Numbered from the stretch's first letter, positions 43,184 to 53,430 are shown. The stretch is 64,000 nucleotides of DNA from Streptomyces humi (GCF_001005085.2 NZ_LBMU02000049.1:1-64000), one strand, 5' to 3'. Translations and numbers: made by a program. Notes: generated by a model not told the origin, from the sequence alone.

Positions 43184-43918
43184 TCAGCTGTCCGGGGTCG
43201 GGGCGGTCGGAGCGGGTCTCGTGTAGAGGATGTCGCGGGCCTGTTCCGCGGCGCGGGTCATGCTCTCGGCCACGAAGTCGACGAAGCGGGCGATGTTCTC
43301 CAGGCGGGCGGCGGCCGGGGTGTCGGGCCCGAGGACGCCGACACCCCGCCGTGCGGTCTCGGCGAGCAGGGTGTTGGACCGGGCGGCGGCGATCATGCCC
43401 GTGTACCAGACGTCGTCGTCCACGACGTAGCGTTCGCGGCGGCCCTCGTCACGCTCGCGGCGGATCAGGCCCTGGGTCGCGAGGAACGAGGTCGCCTTGG
43501 AGACGGTCGCCGGGCTGACCTCAAGACGCCGGACCAGTTCCGACGCGGTGAGGCTGCCCGAGTCGGTGGTGTAGAGGCATGTCAGCACCCGGGACATCAT
43601 CCTGGGCAGGCCCTGCTGCATGAGCAGGGTGGTGAACGCCTCCTCGTACTCGCGCACGACCTCGGTGTCACGTCCGTGGGCCGCCGCCTCCGGGGCCCGG
43701 GGGGCGGTCGTCGGCCGACGGCGGTGCGCGCGGTGTTCGGTGGCGCGATGGGCCAAATCGGCGCGGTAGCCGGTGGGGCCGCCGTTGCGCATGACCTCGC
43801 GGGTGACGGTCGAGGTCGGACGGTCGAGCCGGCGGGCGATCTCCGCGTAGGCGAGGCCGTCGGCCAGCCCCAGTGCGATCTGCTGACGCTCCTGCTGGGT
43901 GAGTCTGCCTCCCGGCAT
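43184..43918 (-). CDS. GbsR/MarR-family regulator with extra N-terminal HTH
   Basis: DNA-binding protein of 244 residues with two different HTH units. Residues 1-45 (RLTQQERQQIALGLADGLAY, then RLDRPTSTVTREVMRNGG) resemble the HTH_38 of IS30-type transposases. A basic linker (AHRRRP) leads to a winged MarR/GbsR domain (about 85-170: RMMSRVLTCLYTTDSGSLTA, SPATVSKATSFLATQGLIRR). GGGAGG precedes ATG 43918. It is divergent from the DUF4097 gene across an AT-rich spacer with GCAAC/GTTGC inverted repeats that are plausible operators. Confidence 0.88.
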   Translation of the reverse strand: MPGGRLTQQERQQIALGLADGLAYAEIARRLDRPTSTVTREVMRNGGPTGYRADLAHRATEHRAHRRRPTTAPRAPEAAAHGRDTEVVREYEEAFTTLLMQQGLPRMMSRVLTCLYTTDSGSLTASELVRRLEVSPATVSKATSFLATQGLIRRERDEGRRERYVVDDDVWYTGMIAAARSNTLLAETARRGVGVLGPDTPAAARLENIARFVDFVAESMTRAAEQARDILYTRPAPTAPTPDS

Positions 43919-43974
43919 GGGGCCTCCCTCGTGATCCGTGACCGCGCCAGCATAGCGTTCATTCTCAATTCATT

Positions 43975-44024
43975 GCAACGCGATGGAGAGCGATTGTTGC
44001 ATTAGGTTCATACTCGTTGCAACG
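43975..44024. promoter_or_regulatory. GCAAC/GTTGC repeats including palindrome CGTTGCAACG
   Basis: Arms GCAAC (43975) and GTTGC (43996) plus a perfect 10-bp palindrome CGTTGCAACG at 44015-44024, in the AT-rich spacer upstream of the MarR gene. Candidate autoregulatory sites. Confidence 0.55.
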
Positions 44025-44061
44025 AAATGTGTGCTGTGAGCTTTACTTATAGGGTTCCGAT

Positions 44062-44077
44062 GCAACAAACGTGTTGC
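44062..44077. promoter_or_regulatory. Inverted repeat GCAACA-AACG-TGTTGC
   Basis: Perfect 6-4-6 inverted repeat about 75 bases before the DUF4097 start, just downstream of a TATAGG -10-like box (44048-44053). Candidate operator controlling the DUF4097 gene. Confidence 0.6.
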
Positions 44078-44148
44078 TGGAATGGTGAACGCAACGTAGC
44101 GTTTGTGTCGTCGGAAACAACGAGTCCAACCAGTCCAAGGAGCGCACG

Positions 44149-44820
44149 ATGCAGAAGTTCGACACCCCCGCCCCCGTCTCCGCCGTCCTGGACATCCCCG
44201 CGGGACAGATCCGGTTCATCGCCGCCGACCGTGCCGACACCACCGTCGAGGTCCGGCCCGCGGACCCCGGCAGGAGCCGTGACGTGAAGGCGGCCGAGCG
44301 GATCGAGGTCTCCTGCGCCGACGGCGTCCTGCGGATCGGGGTCCCGGCGGCCGGGAGCCGGATCCTCGGCGACTCCGGATCCGTCGAGGTGACCGTCCAG
44401 CTGCCCGCCGGCTCCCGCGTCGAGGCGAAGGCCGCGCTCGCCGAACTCCGCGGCGTGGGACGGCTCGGCGACGTCACCTTCGAGGGCGCGCAGGCCACGG
44501 TCAAGCTCGACGAGACCGGTGACGCCCGGCTCACCCTCCAGGCCGGTGACATCCAGGTCGGCCGGCTGGGCGGCGCGGCGGAGATCAGCACCCTGAAGGG
44601 CGACATCAGCATCGCCGAGGCCGTCCGCGGCACCGTCACGCTGAACACCCAGCACGGTGACATCGCGGTCGGCGCCGCCCGCGGGGTCTCCGCCACCCTG
44701 GACGCCGGCACCGCCTACGGCCGGATCGACAACGCCCTCCGGAACACCGACGGCGCCGACGCCGGCCTGAACATCGCCGCCACCACCTCCTACGGCGACA
44801 TCACCGCGCGCAGCCTGTGA
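44149..44820 (+). CDS. DUF4097-family beta-helix protein
   Basis: Protein of 223 residues built from repeated strand-turn units of about 20 residues (FEGAQATVKLDETGDARLTL, QAGDIQVGRLGGAAEIST, LKGDISIAEAVRGTVTLN, TQHGDIAVGAARG), the layout of DUF4097/DUF2807 putative adhesin domains. There is no signal peptide or membrane segment, so it seems cytoplasmic. A good ribosome site (AAGGAG) precedes ATG 44149. It is divergent from the GbsR/MarR regulator and likely its target. Function unknown. Confidence 0.85.
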   Translation: MQKFDTPAPVSAVLDIPAGQIRFIAADRADTTVEVRPADPGRSRDVKAAERIEVSCADGVLRIGVPAAGSRILGDSGSVEVTVQLPAGSRVEAKAALAELRGVGRLGDVTFEGAQATVKLDETGDARLTLQAGDIQVGRLGGAAEISTLKGDISIAEAVRGTVTLNTQHGDIAVGAARGVSATLDAGTAYGRIDNALRNTDGADAGLNIAATTSYGDITARSL

Positions 44821-44943
44821 CCGCCCCGCCCGTTCCCGGCCGCTCCGCGCACCCTCAGGTGTCGCGGGCGCCGGCCTGGGAAGTCGGGGGTTACGAAAAA
44901 TCTGCCGCGCCCGGTCGCGGCACGGACGGAGGGGCTGAGGGGC

Positions 44944-46032
44944 GTGCGTACCGTCGGTGTGGAGGAAGAGCTCCTGCTCGTCGACCCGGAATCCGGTGAG
45001 CCGACGGCACTGGCCGCGGCGGTGCTGGCGCGGGCCTCGCTGGCCGATCCCGGGCAGGACGTGTTCGAGAAGGAGCTCTACGGCCAGATGCTGGAGTTCG
45101 CCACCCACCCGCAGTCGGACATGGCGGACCTCGGGGAGGAGATCGTCCGGTGCCGCAAGGAGGCCGCCAGGCTGGCCGGGGAACTCGGCAGCTCGGTCGC
45201 CGCCCTGGCCACGTCGCCGCTGCCGGTCAGCCCCTCCGTCAGCGTGAGCCGGCGCTACCAGTGGATGGCCGAGCAGTACGGCATCTCCACCCGCGAGCAG
45301 TTGGTGTGCGGGTGCCATGTGCACGTCTCCGTGGAGTCGGACGAGGAAGGGGTGGCGGTGCTGGACCGGCTGCGGCCGTGGCTGCCGGTGCTCGTCGCGA
45401 TCAGCGCCAACTCGCCCTTCTGGCAGGGCAGCGACACCGGCCACGCCAGCTACCGCAGCCGGGTGTGGATGCGCTGGCCGTCCGCCGGGCCGACGGAGCT
45501 GTTCGGGTCGCCGGCGCGCTACCACCGCCTGGTCGAGGACATGGTCGCCACCGGCGTCATCCTGGACGAGGGGATGGTCTACTTCGACGCCCGGCTGGCC
45601 CGGCGCTATCCGACCGTGGAGATCCGGGTCTCCGACGTCTGCCTGCGGGCCGAGACGGCCGTGCTCGTGGCCACGCTGACCCGGGCGCTGGTGGAGACCG
45701 CGGCACGGGAGTGGCGGGCCGGGCAGGAGCCGGTCGACCACGGCGTGAGCCTGATACGGCTCGCCGCCTGGCGGGCCGCCCGCTCGGGGCTCGGCGGGGA
45801 ACTGCTCGACCCCGTCACCCTGCGGCCCCGGCCGGCCCGGGAAGTGGTGGGCACGCTGCTGGAGCACCTCGGGGACGCCCTCACCGACACCGGTGATCTC
45901 CCCACCGTCCGGGAGGAACTCGAACGGCTGCTGCGGCACGGCAACGGCGCCGACGAACAGCGCGGGCTGCTGGAGCGCACCGACAGCCTGCGAGAGGTCG
46001 TCACCGAATGCGCGCGCCGCACCCAGGCCTGA
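44944..46032 (+). CDS. Carboxylate-amine ligase, glutamate-cysteine ligase family 2 (YbdK-like)
   Basis: ATP-dependent ligase of 362 residues joining a carboxylate, usually gamma-glutamate, to an amine. Landmarks: TVGVEEELLLVDPESGEP at the N-terminus (metal/glutamate site), YGQMLEFATHPQSDMADLGE, QLVCGCHVHVSVESDEEGVA with the HVHV motif, ISANSPFWQGSDTGHASYRS and YPTVEIRVSDVCLRAETAV. GTG 44944 has GAGGGG upstream. Substrate is not defined; YbdK shows only weak glutamate-cysteine ligase activity. It is followed by a degenerate tandem repeat in which the last codons lie. Confidence 0.9.
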   Translation: MRTVGVEEELLLVDPESGEPTALAAAVLARASLADPGQDVFEKELYGQMLEFATHPQSDMADLGEEIVRCRKEAARLAGELGSSVAALATSPLPVSPSVSVSRRYQWMAEQYGISTREQLVCGCHVHVSVESDEEGVAVLDRLRPWLPVLVAISANSPFWQGSDTGHASYRSRVWMRWPSAGPTELFGSPARYHRLVEDMVATGVILDEGMVYFDARLARRYPTVEIRVSDVCLRAETAVLVATLTRALVETAAREWRAGQEPVDHGVSLIRLAAWRAARSGLGGELLDPVTLRPRPAREVVGTLLEHLGDALTDTGDLPTVREELERLLRHGNGADEQRGLLERTDSLREVVTECARRTQA

Positions 46033-46160
46033 ACCGGCACCCCCATGCCTCGGGCCGGCACCCAGGCTCCGCGTCGGCACCCCATGCCTCGGGCCGGCAC
46101 CCCAGGCCTCGGGCCGGCACCCGAGGCCTGAGTCGGCACCCAGGCCTCGGGCGGCACCCC
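46020..46160. repeat. Degenerate 20-21-bp tandem repeat
   Basis: About six imperfect copies of a unit like GGCACCCCAGGCCTCGGGCC, beginning in the last codons of the ligase gene and filling the gap to the DUF6480 gene. Confidence 0.8.
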
Positions 46161-46166
46161 GCCGGG

Positions 46167-46400
46167 CTACAGGATCAGGACCAGGGCGTAGACCAGGAAG
46201 AAGGCCGCTACGAGCGCGACGAGCAGCAGGATCAGGGTCAGCGGGCCCTTGGCCCAGCCCTTGGTCGGATTGTGTGTCTCCTGGGGCCCGGCCCCTGGCA
46301 GGCTGCTCTCGGCGGGCGGGGTCTCGCCGGGCGGGACACCACCGCCGGGCTCCAGCCCGGTCGTCCGCTCGGGCTCCGGATCTGGGTTCACGTAACTCAT
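46167..46400 (-). CDS. DUF6480-like small membrane protein
   Basis: Protein of 77 residues: a polar, Pro/Gly-rich N-terminal half (NPDPEPERTTGLEPGGGVPP, GETPPAESS), a short conserved HNPTKGWAKGP box and one C-terminal membrane helix (LTLILLLVALVAAFFLVYAL). This matches the DUF6480 proteins common in Streptomyces, of unknown function. ATG 46400 is preceded by a G-rich site; upstream in-frame codons are only translation of a minisatellite and were excluded. Confidence 0.8.
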   Translation of the reverse strand: MSYVNPDPEPERTTGLEPGGGVPPGETPPAESSLPGAGPQETHNPTKGWAKGPLTLILLLVALVAAFFLVYALVLIL

Positions 46401-46466
46401 GCCCCCCGAGTCCCCCGCCCGGCCCGGATCATCGGCCATAAATCGCATTTCGCCCGATTCACCCAC

Positions 46467-46556
46467 CCTGGTCGCGTCGCCCGCTTCACGCGCCCTGGTC
46501 GCGTCGCCCGCTTCACGCGCCCCGGCCGCGTCGCCCGCTTCACGCACCCCGGCCGC
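46467..46556. repeat. 27-bp minisatellite, about 3.3 copies
   Basis: Unit beginning CCTGGTCGCGTCGCCCGCTT and ending CACGCGC at 46467, 46494 and 46521 (last copy diverged), then a partial copy. A more degenerate copy precedes it, and short CTACCCCG repeats follow near 46620-46660. Confidence 0.8.
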
Positions 46557-46651
46557 CGCCCTGCGTCGGCGCCTCGGCTGCTCCGGCACCTCGGACCACC
46601 CCCGCGCTCCCGCGCCCCCGCTACCCCGGCTACCCCGCTCCTGCTACCCCG

Positions 46652-47308
46652 CTACCTCGGCTTCCGGGCCAGGACGAACGCCCGTGGCCACGTCTCTCCT
46701 TCGACCGGCTCGCGGATCAGGGTCGCCGCCACGTCCAGGCCCGCCTTCACGAGCATGTCGCCCACCGCGTACGCGGGGCGCCAGTGATACCGGAGGTCGA
46801 TCTCGTGGCCGAAGCGTTCCGTGAGGTGCAGTCCGGGCTGCTCGCCCTTCTGGAAGGCCAGCAGGACGTGGCCGCCGGGGACCAGGACGCGGTGGAAGCC
46901 GGCGAACGTCGCCGGCAGGTGGGCGTCGGGGATGTGGATGATCGAGTAGAGGGCGAGGATGCCGCCCAGGGTCCCGTCCGGCAGGTCGAGGGACGTCATC
47001 GAGCCCCGGTGGAAGCGGACTCCGGGGTGGGCCTCGCGGGCCAGCGTGACCATCGCGGGCGAGAGGTCGATGCCGAAGGCCGGCACGCCCAGGCCGTTCA
47101 CGTGGGCGGTGATGTCGCCGGGGCCGCTGCCCAGGTCGGCCACCGGCGCGGTGCCGTTCGCCTTCACGAGCTCGGCGAACGCGCCGATCATGGACATGTC
47201 CACGGGGCGGTCGGGGAGGCCGGGGTAGGCGGCGGAGTAGTCCTTGGCGATCGCGTCGTAGGACGTACGGGTGGTCTCTATGAAGTCGGTCGTGTCCGAG
47301 TCCGTCAC
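46652..47308 (-). CDS. Class I SAM-dependent methyltransferase
   Basis: Protein of 218 residues with the Methyltransf_11/25 pattern: SAM motif I VADLGSGPGDITAHVNGLG, acidic motif GIDLSPAMVTLAREAHPGVR, then GSMTSLDLPDGTLGGILALY and VLVPGGHVLLAFQKGE. Substrate unknown. GTG 47308 (first residues TDSDTTDFIETTRTSYD) is likelier than TTG 47350, but neither has a clear ribosome site, so the message may be leaderless. It stands alone between the minisatellite region and the divergent M20 hydrolase. Confidence 0.88.
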   Translation of the reverse strand: MTDSDTTDFIETTRTSYDAIAKDYSAAYPGLPDRPVDMSMIGAFAELVKANGTAPVADLGSGPGDITAHVNGLGVPAFGIDLSPAMVTLAREAHPGVRFHRGSMTSLDLPDGTLGGILALYSIIHIPDAHLPATFAGFHRVLVPGGHVLLAFQKGEQPGLHLTERFGHEIDLRYHWRPAYAVGDMLVKAGLDVAATLIREPVEGETWPRAFVLARKPR

Positions 47309-47557
47309 GGTCGCGCACGCTACCGGGCGGGCAGGGCCTCGCGTGGCCAAGTCGAAGGACCGGTCCGGTCCCGTTTCGATCCTTGGACAGAACCGGCGTG
47401 ATCGTAGCCGAACGTGGTATGCGTGGAAGAGGAAACATACGTGTTACCCAGCCACGTCCGAGGTCATACCTTCCCGGTCAGATTTTCTTCCCCTAAGGGG
47501 CTGAACTTTTGTTGATCTCGGGTCAGTTGACCCTTCGGGCGTCCTACCCTTCAGAGG

Positions 47558-48787
47558 GTGAACCAATTGATGTCCCTAGAGTCCGAGGCCGACCTCCCCG
47601 GGGATGTGCTCCCCGGCGTGCTCAGCGAGGAGCTGCACGCCGAACTCGTCGCCTTCCGCCGCGACCTGCACATGCACCCCGAGCTAGGCAACCAGGAGTT
47701 CCGCACCACGGCCGCGATCAAGGAGCGGCTGGAGAAAGCCGGACTCCGACCGCGTGTCCTCGCGTCGGGGACCGGGCTCCTCTGTGACATCGGCCCGGTC
47801 GGGGACGGGCTGCCGGTGCTCGCCATGCGCGCGGACATCGACGCGCTGCCCATCCCGGACATGAAGACGGAGTCCCCGTACCGGTCCACCGTGCCGGACC
47901 GGGCGCACGCCTGTGGGCATGACGTGCATACGACAGTGGTGCTGGGCGCCGGCCTGGTCCTCGCCGACCTGCACCGGCAGGGGCGGCTGCCGCGGCCCGT
48001 GCGGCTGCTCTTCCAGCCCGCCGAGGAGGTGCTGCCCGGCGGTGCCGCCGACGCCATCCAGGAGGGGGTGCTGGACGGGGTGGGCCGGATCATCGCCGTG
48101 CACTGCGACCCCCGGGTGGACGCGGGGCGGATCGGGCTCAGGACCGGCCCCATCACCAGCGCCTGCGACCGGATCGAGGTGGCGCTGGACGGCCCCGGCG
48201 GCCACACCGCACGGCCGCACCTGACCACCGACCTGGTCACCGCCGCCGCCCGGGTGGCCGTCGACGTGCCGGCGCTCATCGGGCGGCGCGTGGACACCCG
48301 CAGCGGCCTCGCCGTCACCTGGGGGCGGATCGAGTGCGGGCACGCGCCCAACGTCATCCCGCAGCACGCCGAGCTGTCCGGCACCGTGCGCTGCCTGGAC
48401 CTGGAGGCCTGGCGGCAGGCGCCGGACGTGGTGTACGCCGCCGTCGAGGAGGTCGCCACGCTGCACCGGGCCAAGTCCGAGATCAACTACGTGCGCGGGG
48501 TGCCGCCGGTCGTCAACGACCCGGTGATCACCGAACTGCTGCGGGACGCGATGATCGCCCGCCGCGGCTCCGACTCCATCGAGACGACCGAGCAGAGCCT
48601 CGGCGGCGAGGACTTCTCCTGGTACCTGGAGCACGTGCCCGGCGCGCTGGCGCGGCTCGGGGTGCGGACCCCGGGCGAGCGGACCGTGCGCGATCTGCAC
48701 CAGGGTGACTTCGACGCGGACGAGCGGGCCATCACCGTCGGCGTGGAGCTGTTCACCGCCGCGGCCCTGATCGACGCGACCAGGTAG
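47558..48787 (+). CDS. M20-family amidohydrolase/metallopeptidase
   Basis: Zinc hydrolase of 409 residues (M20D type), cleaving amide bonds such as N-acyl or hippurate-like substrates. Metal-site and catalytic motifs: FRRDLHMHPELGNQEF, AMRADIDALPIPD, HACGHDVHTTVVLGAG (Cys and His metal ligands), FQPAEEVLPGGA (catalytic Glu pair), a dimerisation domain with GPGGHTARPH, and EQSLGGEDFSWYLEHVPG with the last ligand region. GTG 47558 or ATG 47570 may be the start; GAGGG lies 12 bases before the ATG. Followed by a strong terminator. Confidence 0.9.
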   Translation: MNQLMSLESEADLPGDVLPGVLSEELHAELVAFRRDLHMHPELGNQEFRTTAAIKERLEKAGLRPRVLASGTGLLCDIGPVGDGLPVLAMRADIDALPIPDMKTESPYRSTVPDRAHACGHDVHTTVVLGAGLVLADLHRQGRLPRPVRLLFQPAEEVLPGGAADAIQEGVLDGVGRIIAVHCDPRVDAGRIGLRTGPITSACDRIEVALDGPGGHTARPHLTTDLVTAAARVAVDVPALIGRRVDTRSGLAVTWGRIECGHAPNVIPQHAELSGTVRCLDLEAWRQAPDVVYAAVEEVATLHRAKSEINYVRGVPPVVNDPVITELLRDAMIARRGSDSIETTEQSLGGEDFSWYLEHVPGALARLGVRTPGERTVRDLHQGDFDADERAITVGVELFTAAALIDATR

Positions 48788-48862
48788 TCGTATCGACGGA
48801 AGTCGTATCAGCTGGCGGGAGAAACGGTCACCTTGCCGTCCGTCCCGACACCGGTTCACCGC

Positions 48863-48903
48863 AGGGGGCGAAGAGGTGCCCGATCGGCACCTCTTCGCCC
48901 CCT
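48863..48903 (+). terminator. Very stable terminator hairpin
   Basis: Perfect 18-bp stem starting AGGGGGCGAAGAGGTGCC with a 5-base loop, about 75 bases after the M20 gene and before the promoter of the first Bmp lipoprotein gene. The 304 bases between these genes hold only this hairpin and the downstream promoter/operator. Confidence 0.85.
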
Positions 48904-48996
48904 TGTGTCACCCTGCCGTAACCGGTGGTCCCTCCTTGTAACCCGGAGTCGGCACGGTTCGATAACGGCCCGGAGAAACCCCGTTCCCCTCCGCTT

Positions 48997-49008
48997 CTAC
49001 GCGCGTTA
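48997..49008. promoter_or_regulatory. Nucleoside-regulon palindrome, copy 1 (CTACGCGCGTTA)
   Basis: One base off the perfect CTACGCGCGTAG. It overlaps a -10-like TACTGT (49007-49012) and lies 36 bp after a GATAACGG box (start to start), exactly as before the second Bmp gene. Confidence 0.7.
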
Positions 49009-49091
49009 CTGTGCGCCGAAATCGCCACCGCAGGTGGCCGGTTGGGCAAGCGGGCCGGTGACGGTGCCGTGGGGACGAAGGGGTACGTGCT

Positions 49092-50165
49092 GTGCGTTCT
49101 GTCTCTCGGAGGACCAGGTTCTCCAAAGCCGCGGTGACCGTCGCCGTCATCGCCCTCGCGGCCGCCGGGTGCGGCAAGTCCAGCCAGGACAGCGGTGACA
49201 CCACCGCCACCTCGTCCGGCAAGTACAACGGCAAGGGCATAGGCCTCGCGTACGACATCGGCGGCAAGGGCGACCAGTCCTTCAACGACGCCGCCTACGC
49301 CGGCTTCCAGAAGGCCGAGAAGGACTTCGGCATCAGCGGCCGGGACATCGAGCCGCAGGACGGCGAGTCCGACGCCGACAAGGTGCAGCGCCTCGACACG
49401 CTGGCCAGGGCCGGTTACAACCCGATCATCGGGGTCGGCTACTCCTACGCGCCGGCCGTCAAGGAGGTCGCGGCCAAGTACCCCAAGATCACCTTCGGCA
49501 TCATCGACGACAACGAGGTGACGGCGAGCAACGTCGTCGACATGGTGTTCGCGGCGGAGCAGTCGTCGTACCTCGCGGGTGTGGCCGCGGCGTCCGCCAC
49601 CAAGAAGAACCACATCGGCTTCATCGGCGGTGTCGACGTACCGCTCATCCACACCTTCGAGGCGGGCTTCGACCAGGGCGCCAAGTCCGTCAACCCGAAG
49701 ATCAAGATCGAGTCGCAGTACCTGACCCAGACGGCCCAGGAGGGCGGCTTCTCCAGCCCCGACAAGGGCAAGGCCGCGGCGCAGGGCCAGATCGACGCCG
49801 GCGCCGACGTCATCTACCACGCGGCCGGCCTCTCCGGCCAGGGCGTGATCGAGGCCGCCGCCACCGCCAAGGTCTGGGCCATCGGCGTCGACTCCGACCA
49901 GTACAACCAGAGCGCGCTCGCCAAGTACAAGGACTACATCCTGGGCTCCGCCCTGAAGAACGTCGGCGGCGCGGTGTACGACCTCGTGAAGTCCGTCCAC
50001 GAGGGCAAGCCGGAGAGCGGTGTCGTCGAGGGCACCCTCAAGACCGGTGGCGTCGGCTTCGCCGACACCAACCCGAAGTACAAGGCCCTCACCAAGGTCG
50101 TCGCGGCCGTCGACAAGGCCAAGCAGGAGATCATCGACGGCAAGGTCACCGTCAACACGAAGTGA
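49092..50165 (+). CDS. BMP-family nucleoside-binding lipoprotein 1
   Basis: Substrate-binding lipoprotein of 357 residues, BmpA/Med/PnrA family, whose known members bind purine nucleosides for an ABC importer. The signal peptide ends in lipobox LAAAGC. Domain landmarks: GIGLAYDIGGKGDQSFND, GESDADKVQRLDTLA, VGYSYAPAVKEVAAKYPK, FGIIDDN, HIGFIGGVDVPLIHTFEAGF, GADVIYHAAGLSGQGVIEAA and WAIGVDSDQYNQ. GTG 49092 has AAGGGG upstream. The next gene encodes a close paralogue and an ABC transporter follows, so it is the likely receptor of that system. Confidence 0.95.
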   Translation: MRSVSRRTRFSKAAVTVAVIALAAAGCGKSSQDSGDTTATSSGKYNGKGIGLAYDIGGKGDQSFNDAAYAGFQKAEKDFGISGRDIEPQDGESDADKVQRLDTLARAGYNPIIGVGYSYAPAVKEVAAKYPKITFGIIDDNEVTASNVVDMVFAAEQSSYLAGVAAASATKKNHIGFIGGVDVPLIHTFEAGFDQGAKSVNPKIKIESQYLTQTAQEGGFSSPDKGKAAAQGQIDAGADVIYHAAGLSGQGVIEAAATAKVWAIGVDSDQYNQSALAKYKDYILGSALKNVGGAVYDLVKSVHEGKPESGVVEGTLKTGGVGFADTNPKYKALTKVVAAVDKAKQEIIDGKVTVNTK

Positions 50166-50236
50166 CGCCGCCCGCGGGCGGCGCCGGGTGACCGGCCCTA
50201 CCCACGGGTAAGGCCACCCGCGCGCCGTCGCAGTCC

Positions 50237-50267
50237 GTACGCCCCTTGCCTCCCGCAAGGGGCGTAC
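50237..50267 (+). terminator. Hairpin between the two Bmp genes
   Basis: Perfect 13-bp stem GTACGCCCCTTGC / GCAAGGGGCGTAC with a 5-base loop. It separates the paralogues, each with its own promoter. Confidence 0.8.
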
Positions 50268-50342
50268 TGCTGTGCGTAACCTTGGCCGTGAGTGTGGCCA
50301 CAGCTAGATAACGGACCGGACATTGGGGGTTTTCCGTCTGGT

Positions 50343-50354
50343 CTACGCGCGTTA
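50343..50354. promoter_or_regulatory. Nucleoside-regulon palindrome, copy 2 (CTACGCGCGTTA)
   Basis: Identical to copy 1 over 12 bases, overlapping a -10-like TACGCT (50353-50358) and 36 bp after GATAACGG (50307). About 56 bases before the second Bmp gene. Confidence 0.7.
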
Positions 50355-50409
50355 CGCTGCGGCGGAACCAGCGCTCGGTTTGGGCGCTTGCACAAAGGAG
50401 TCAAGTTCC

Positions 50410-51456
50410 ATGCGCCGGGTGTCCCGTATCGCGGTTGCGGGCGTTGCAACCGCAGCCCTTGCCGCCACTGTTTCTGCCTGTGGCAGCTCGTCCACCTCGT
50501 CCTCCGCCAGCAAGGGCAAGGACCTCGGTCTGGCCCTCGCCTACGACGTCGGCGGCAAGGGCGACCAGTCCTTCAACGACGCCGCGACCTCCGGCATGGA
50601 CAAGGCCGACCAGCAGTACGGCTACAAGTCCACCGCCGTCGAGCCGCAGGACGGCGAGTCCGACGCGGACAAGGCCCAGCGTCTGGAGACCCTGGCCAAG
50701 GCCGGCTACAACCCGGTGATCGGCGTCGGCTACTCGTACGCGCCGGCCGTCAAGGAGGTCGCGGCGAAGTTCCCGAAGGTCACCTTCGGCATCATCGACG
50801 ACAACACCATCAAGGCCGACAACGTCGCCGACCTCGTCTTCCACGAGGAGCAGGCGTCCTACCTGGCCGGGGTCGCCGCCGCCAAGGCCACCAAGAGCAA
50901 CACCGTCGGCTTCATCGGCGGTGTGGACGTGCCGCTGATCCACAAGTTCGAGGCGGGCTTCGAGCAGGGCGTCGCGGACACCAAGAAGGGCGTCAAGGTC
51001 AAGTCGCAGTACCTGACCGAGACCGCGGCCGAGGGCGGCTTCTCCAGCCCGGACAAGGGCAAGACCGCCGCGGACGGCCAGATCGACGCCGGTGCCGACG
51101 TCGTCTACGCCGCCGCCGGCCTGTCCGGGCAGGGTGTCATCCAGTCCGCCGCCGCGCACAAGGTGTGGGCGATCGGCGTCGACTCGGACCAGTACAAGCA
51201 GGACGCGCTGGCCAAGTACAAGGACTACATCCTCACCTCGGCCATGAAGGACGTCGCCGGTGCGGTGTACAACCTGGCCAAGTCCGTCCACGACGGCAAG
51301 CCGGAGACCGGTGAGATCCGCGCCAGCCTGGCCACCGGCGGTGTGAGCCTCGCCGACTCCAACCCGGCCTTCAAGAACAACGCCGACATCCAGGCCGCGC
51401 TCAAGAAGGCCGAGGCCGGCATCAAGGACGGCTCCATCGTGGTCAAGACCTCCTGA
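50410..51456 (+). CDS. BMP-family nucleoside-binding lipoprotein 2
   Basis: Paralogue of the preceding protein, 348 residues, visibly very similar along its length (shared VEPQDGESDAD-type, GYNPVIGVGYSYAPAVKEVA, IGGVDVPLIHKFEAGFEQGV and VWAIGVDSDQYKQ segments). The lipobox is VSAC after a hydrophobic signal. ATG 50410 has an excellent ribosome site (AAAGGAG at 9 bases). It differs mainly in the N-terminal linker (SSSTSSSASKGKD) and C-terminus. A tandem duplication with separately kept promoters suggests different ligand ranges or expression levels for one nucleoside importer. Confidence 0.95.
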   Translation: MRRVSRIAVAGVATAALAATVSACGSSSTSSSASKGKDLGLALAYDVGGKGDQSFNDAATSGMDKADQQYGYKSTAVEPQDGESDADKAQRLETLAKAGYNPVIGVGYSYAPAVKEVAAKFPKVTFGIIDDNTIKADNVADLVFHEEQASYLAGVAAAKATKSNTVGFIGGVDVPLIHKFEAGFEQGVADTKKGVKVKSQYLTETAAEGGFSSPDKGKTAADGQIDAGADVVYAAAGLSGQGVIQSAAAHKVWAIGVDSDQYKQDALAKYKDYILTSAMKDVAGAVYNLAKSVHDGKPETGEIRASLATGGVSLADSNPAFKNNADIQAALKKAEAGIKDGSIVVKTS

Positions 51457-51688
51457 CCCGGCGGTCATGACCATGTCGTAGGCATGGCCAAAAGAACGCT
51501 GTAATGGCAGCGTTACGGCCACGGAACGGGGTGCGGGCAGGATCTTCCTCCCGTGCCCCTGCCGTAGATCCGGCATCACAGGACGATCTACGGCGGGGAA
51601 CGCATCCCGTTCGCGCGGCAGAATGCTCGGAACGGATCGAGAGTCAAAAAAGCTCGGTCAGGTCCGGGCACTATTTAAAGCAGGGGCG

Positions 51689-51700
51689 CTACGCGCGTAG
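51689..51700. promoter_or_regulatory. Nucleoside-regulon palindrome, copy 3 (CTACGCGCGTAG)
   Basis: Perfect 12-bp palindrome, 30 bases before the inferred ATC start of the ABC ATPase gene and just downstream of an AT-rich TATTTAAAG segment. Candidate operator for the transporter-cdd-deoA unit. Confidence 0.75.
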
Positions 51701-51729
51701 AGCGGCCCCTTTCCCTAGGAGAGTGCGCC

Positions 51730-53426
<1,697 letters not shown>

Positions 53427-53430
<4 letters not shown>

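Noticed and set aside
46467..46556. Minisatellite as a CRISPR array
   Set aside because: The 27-bp units are directly contiguous with no spacers and no cas genes are nearby.
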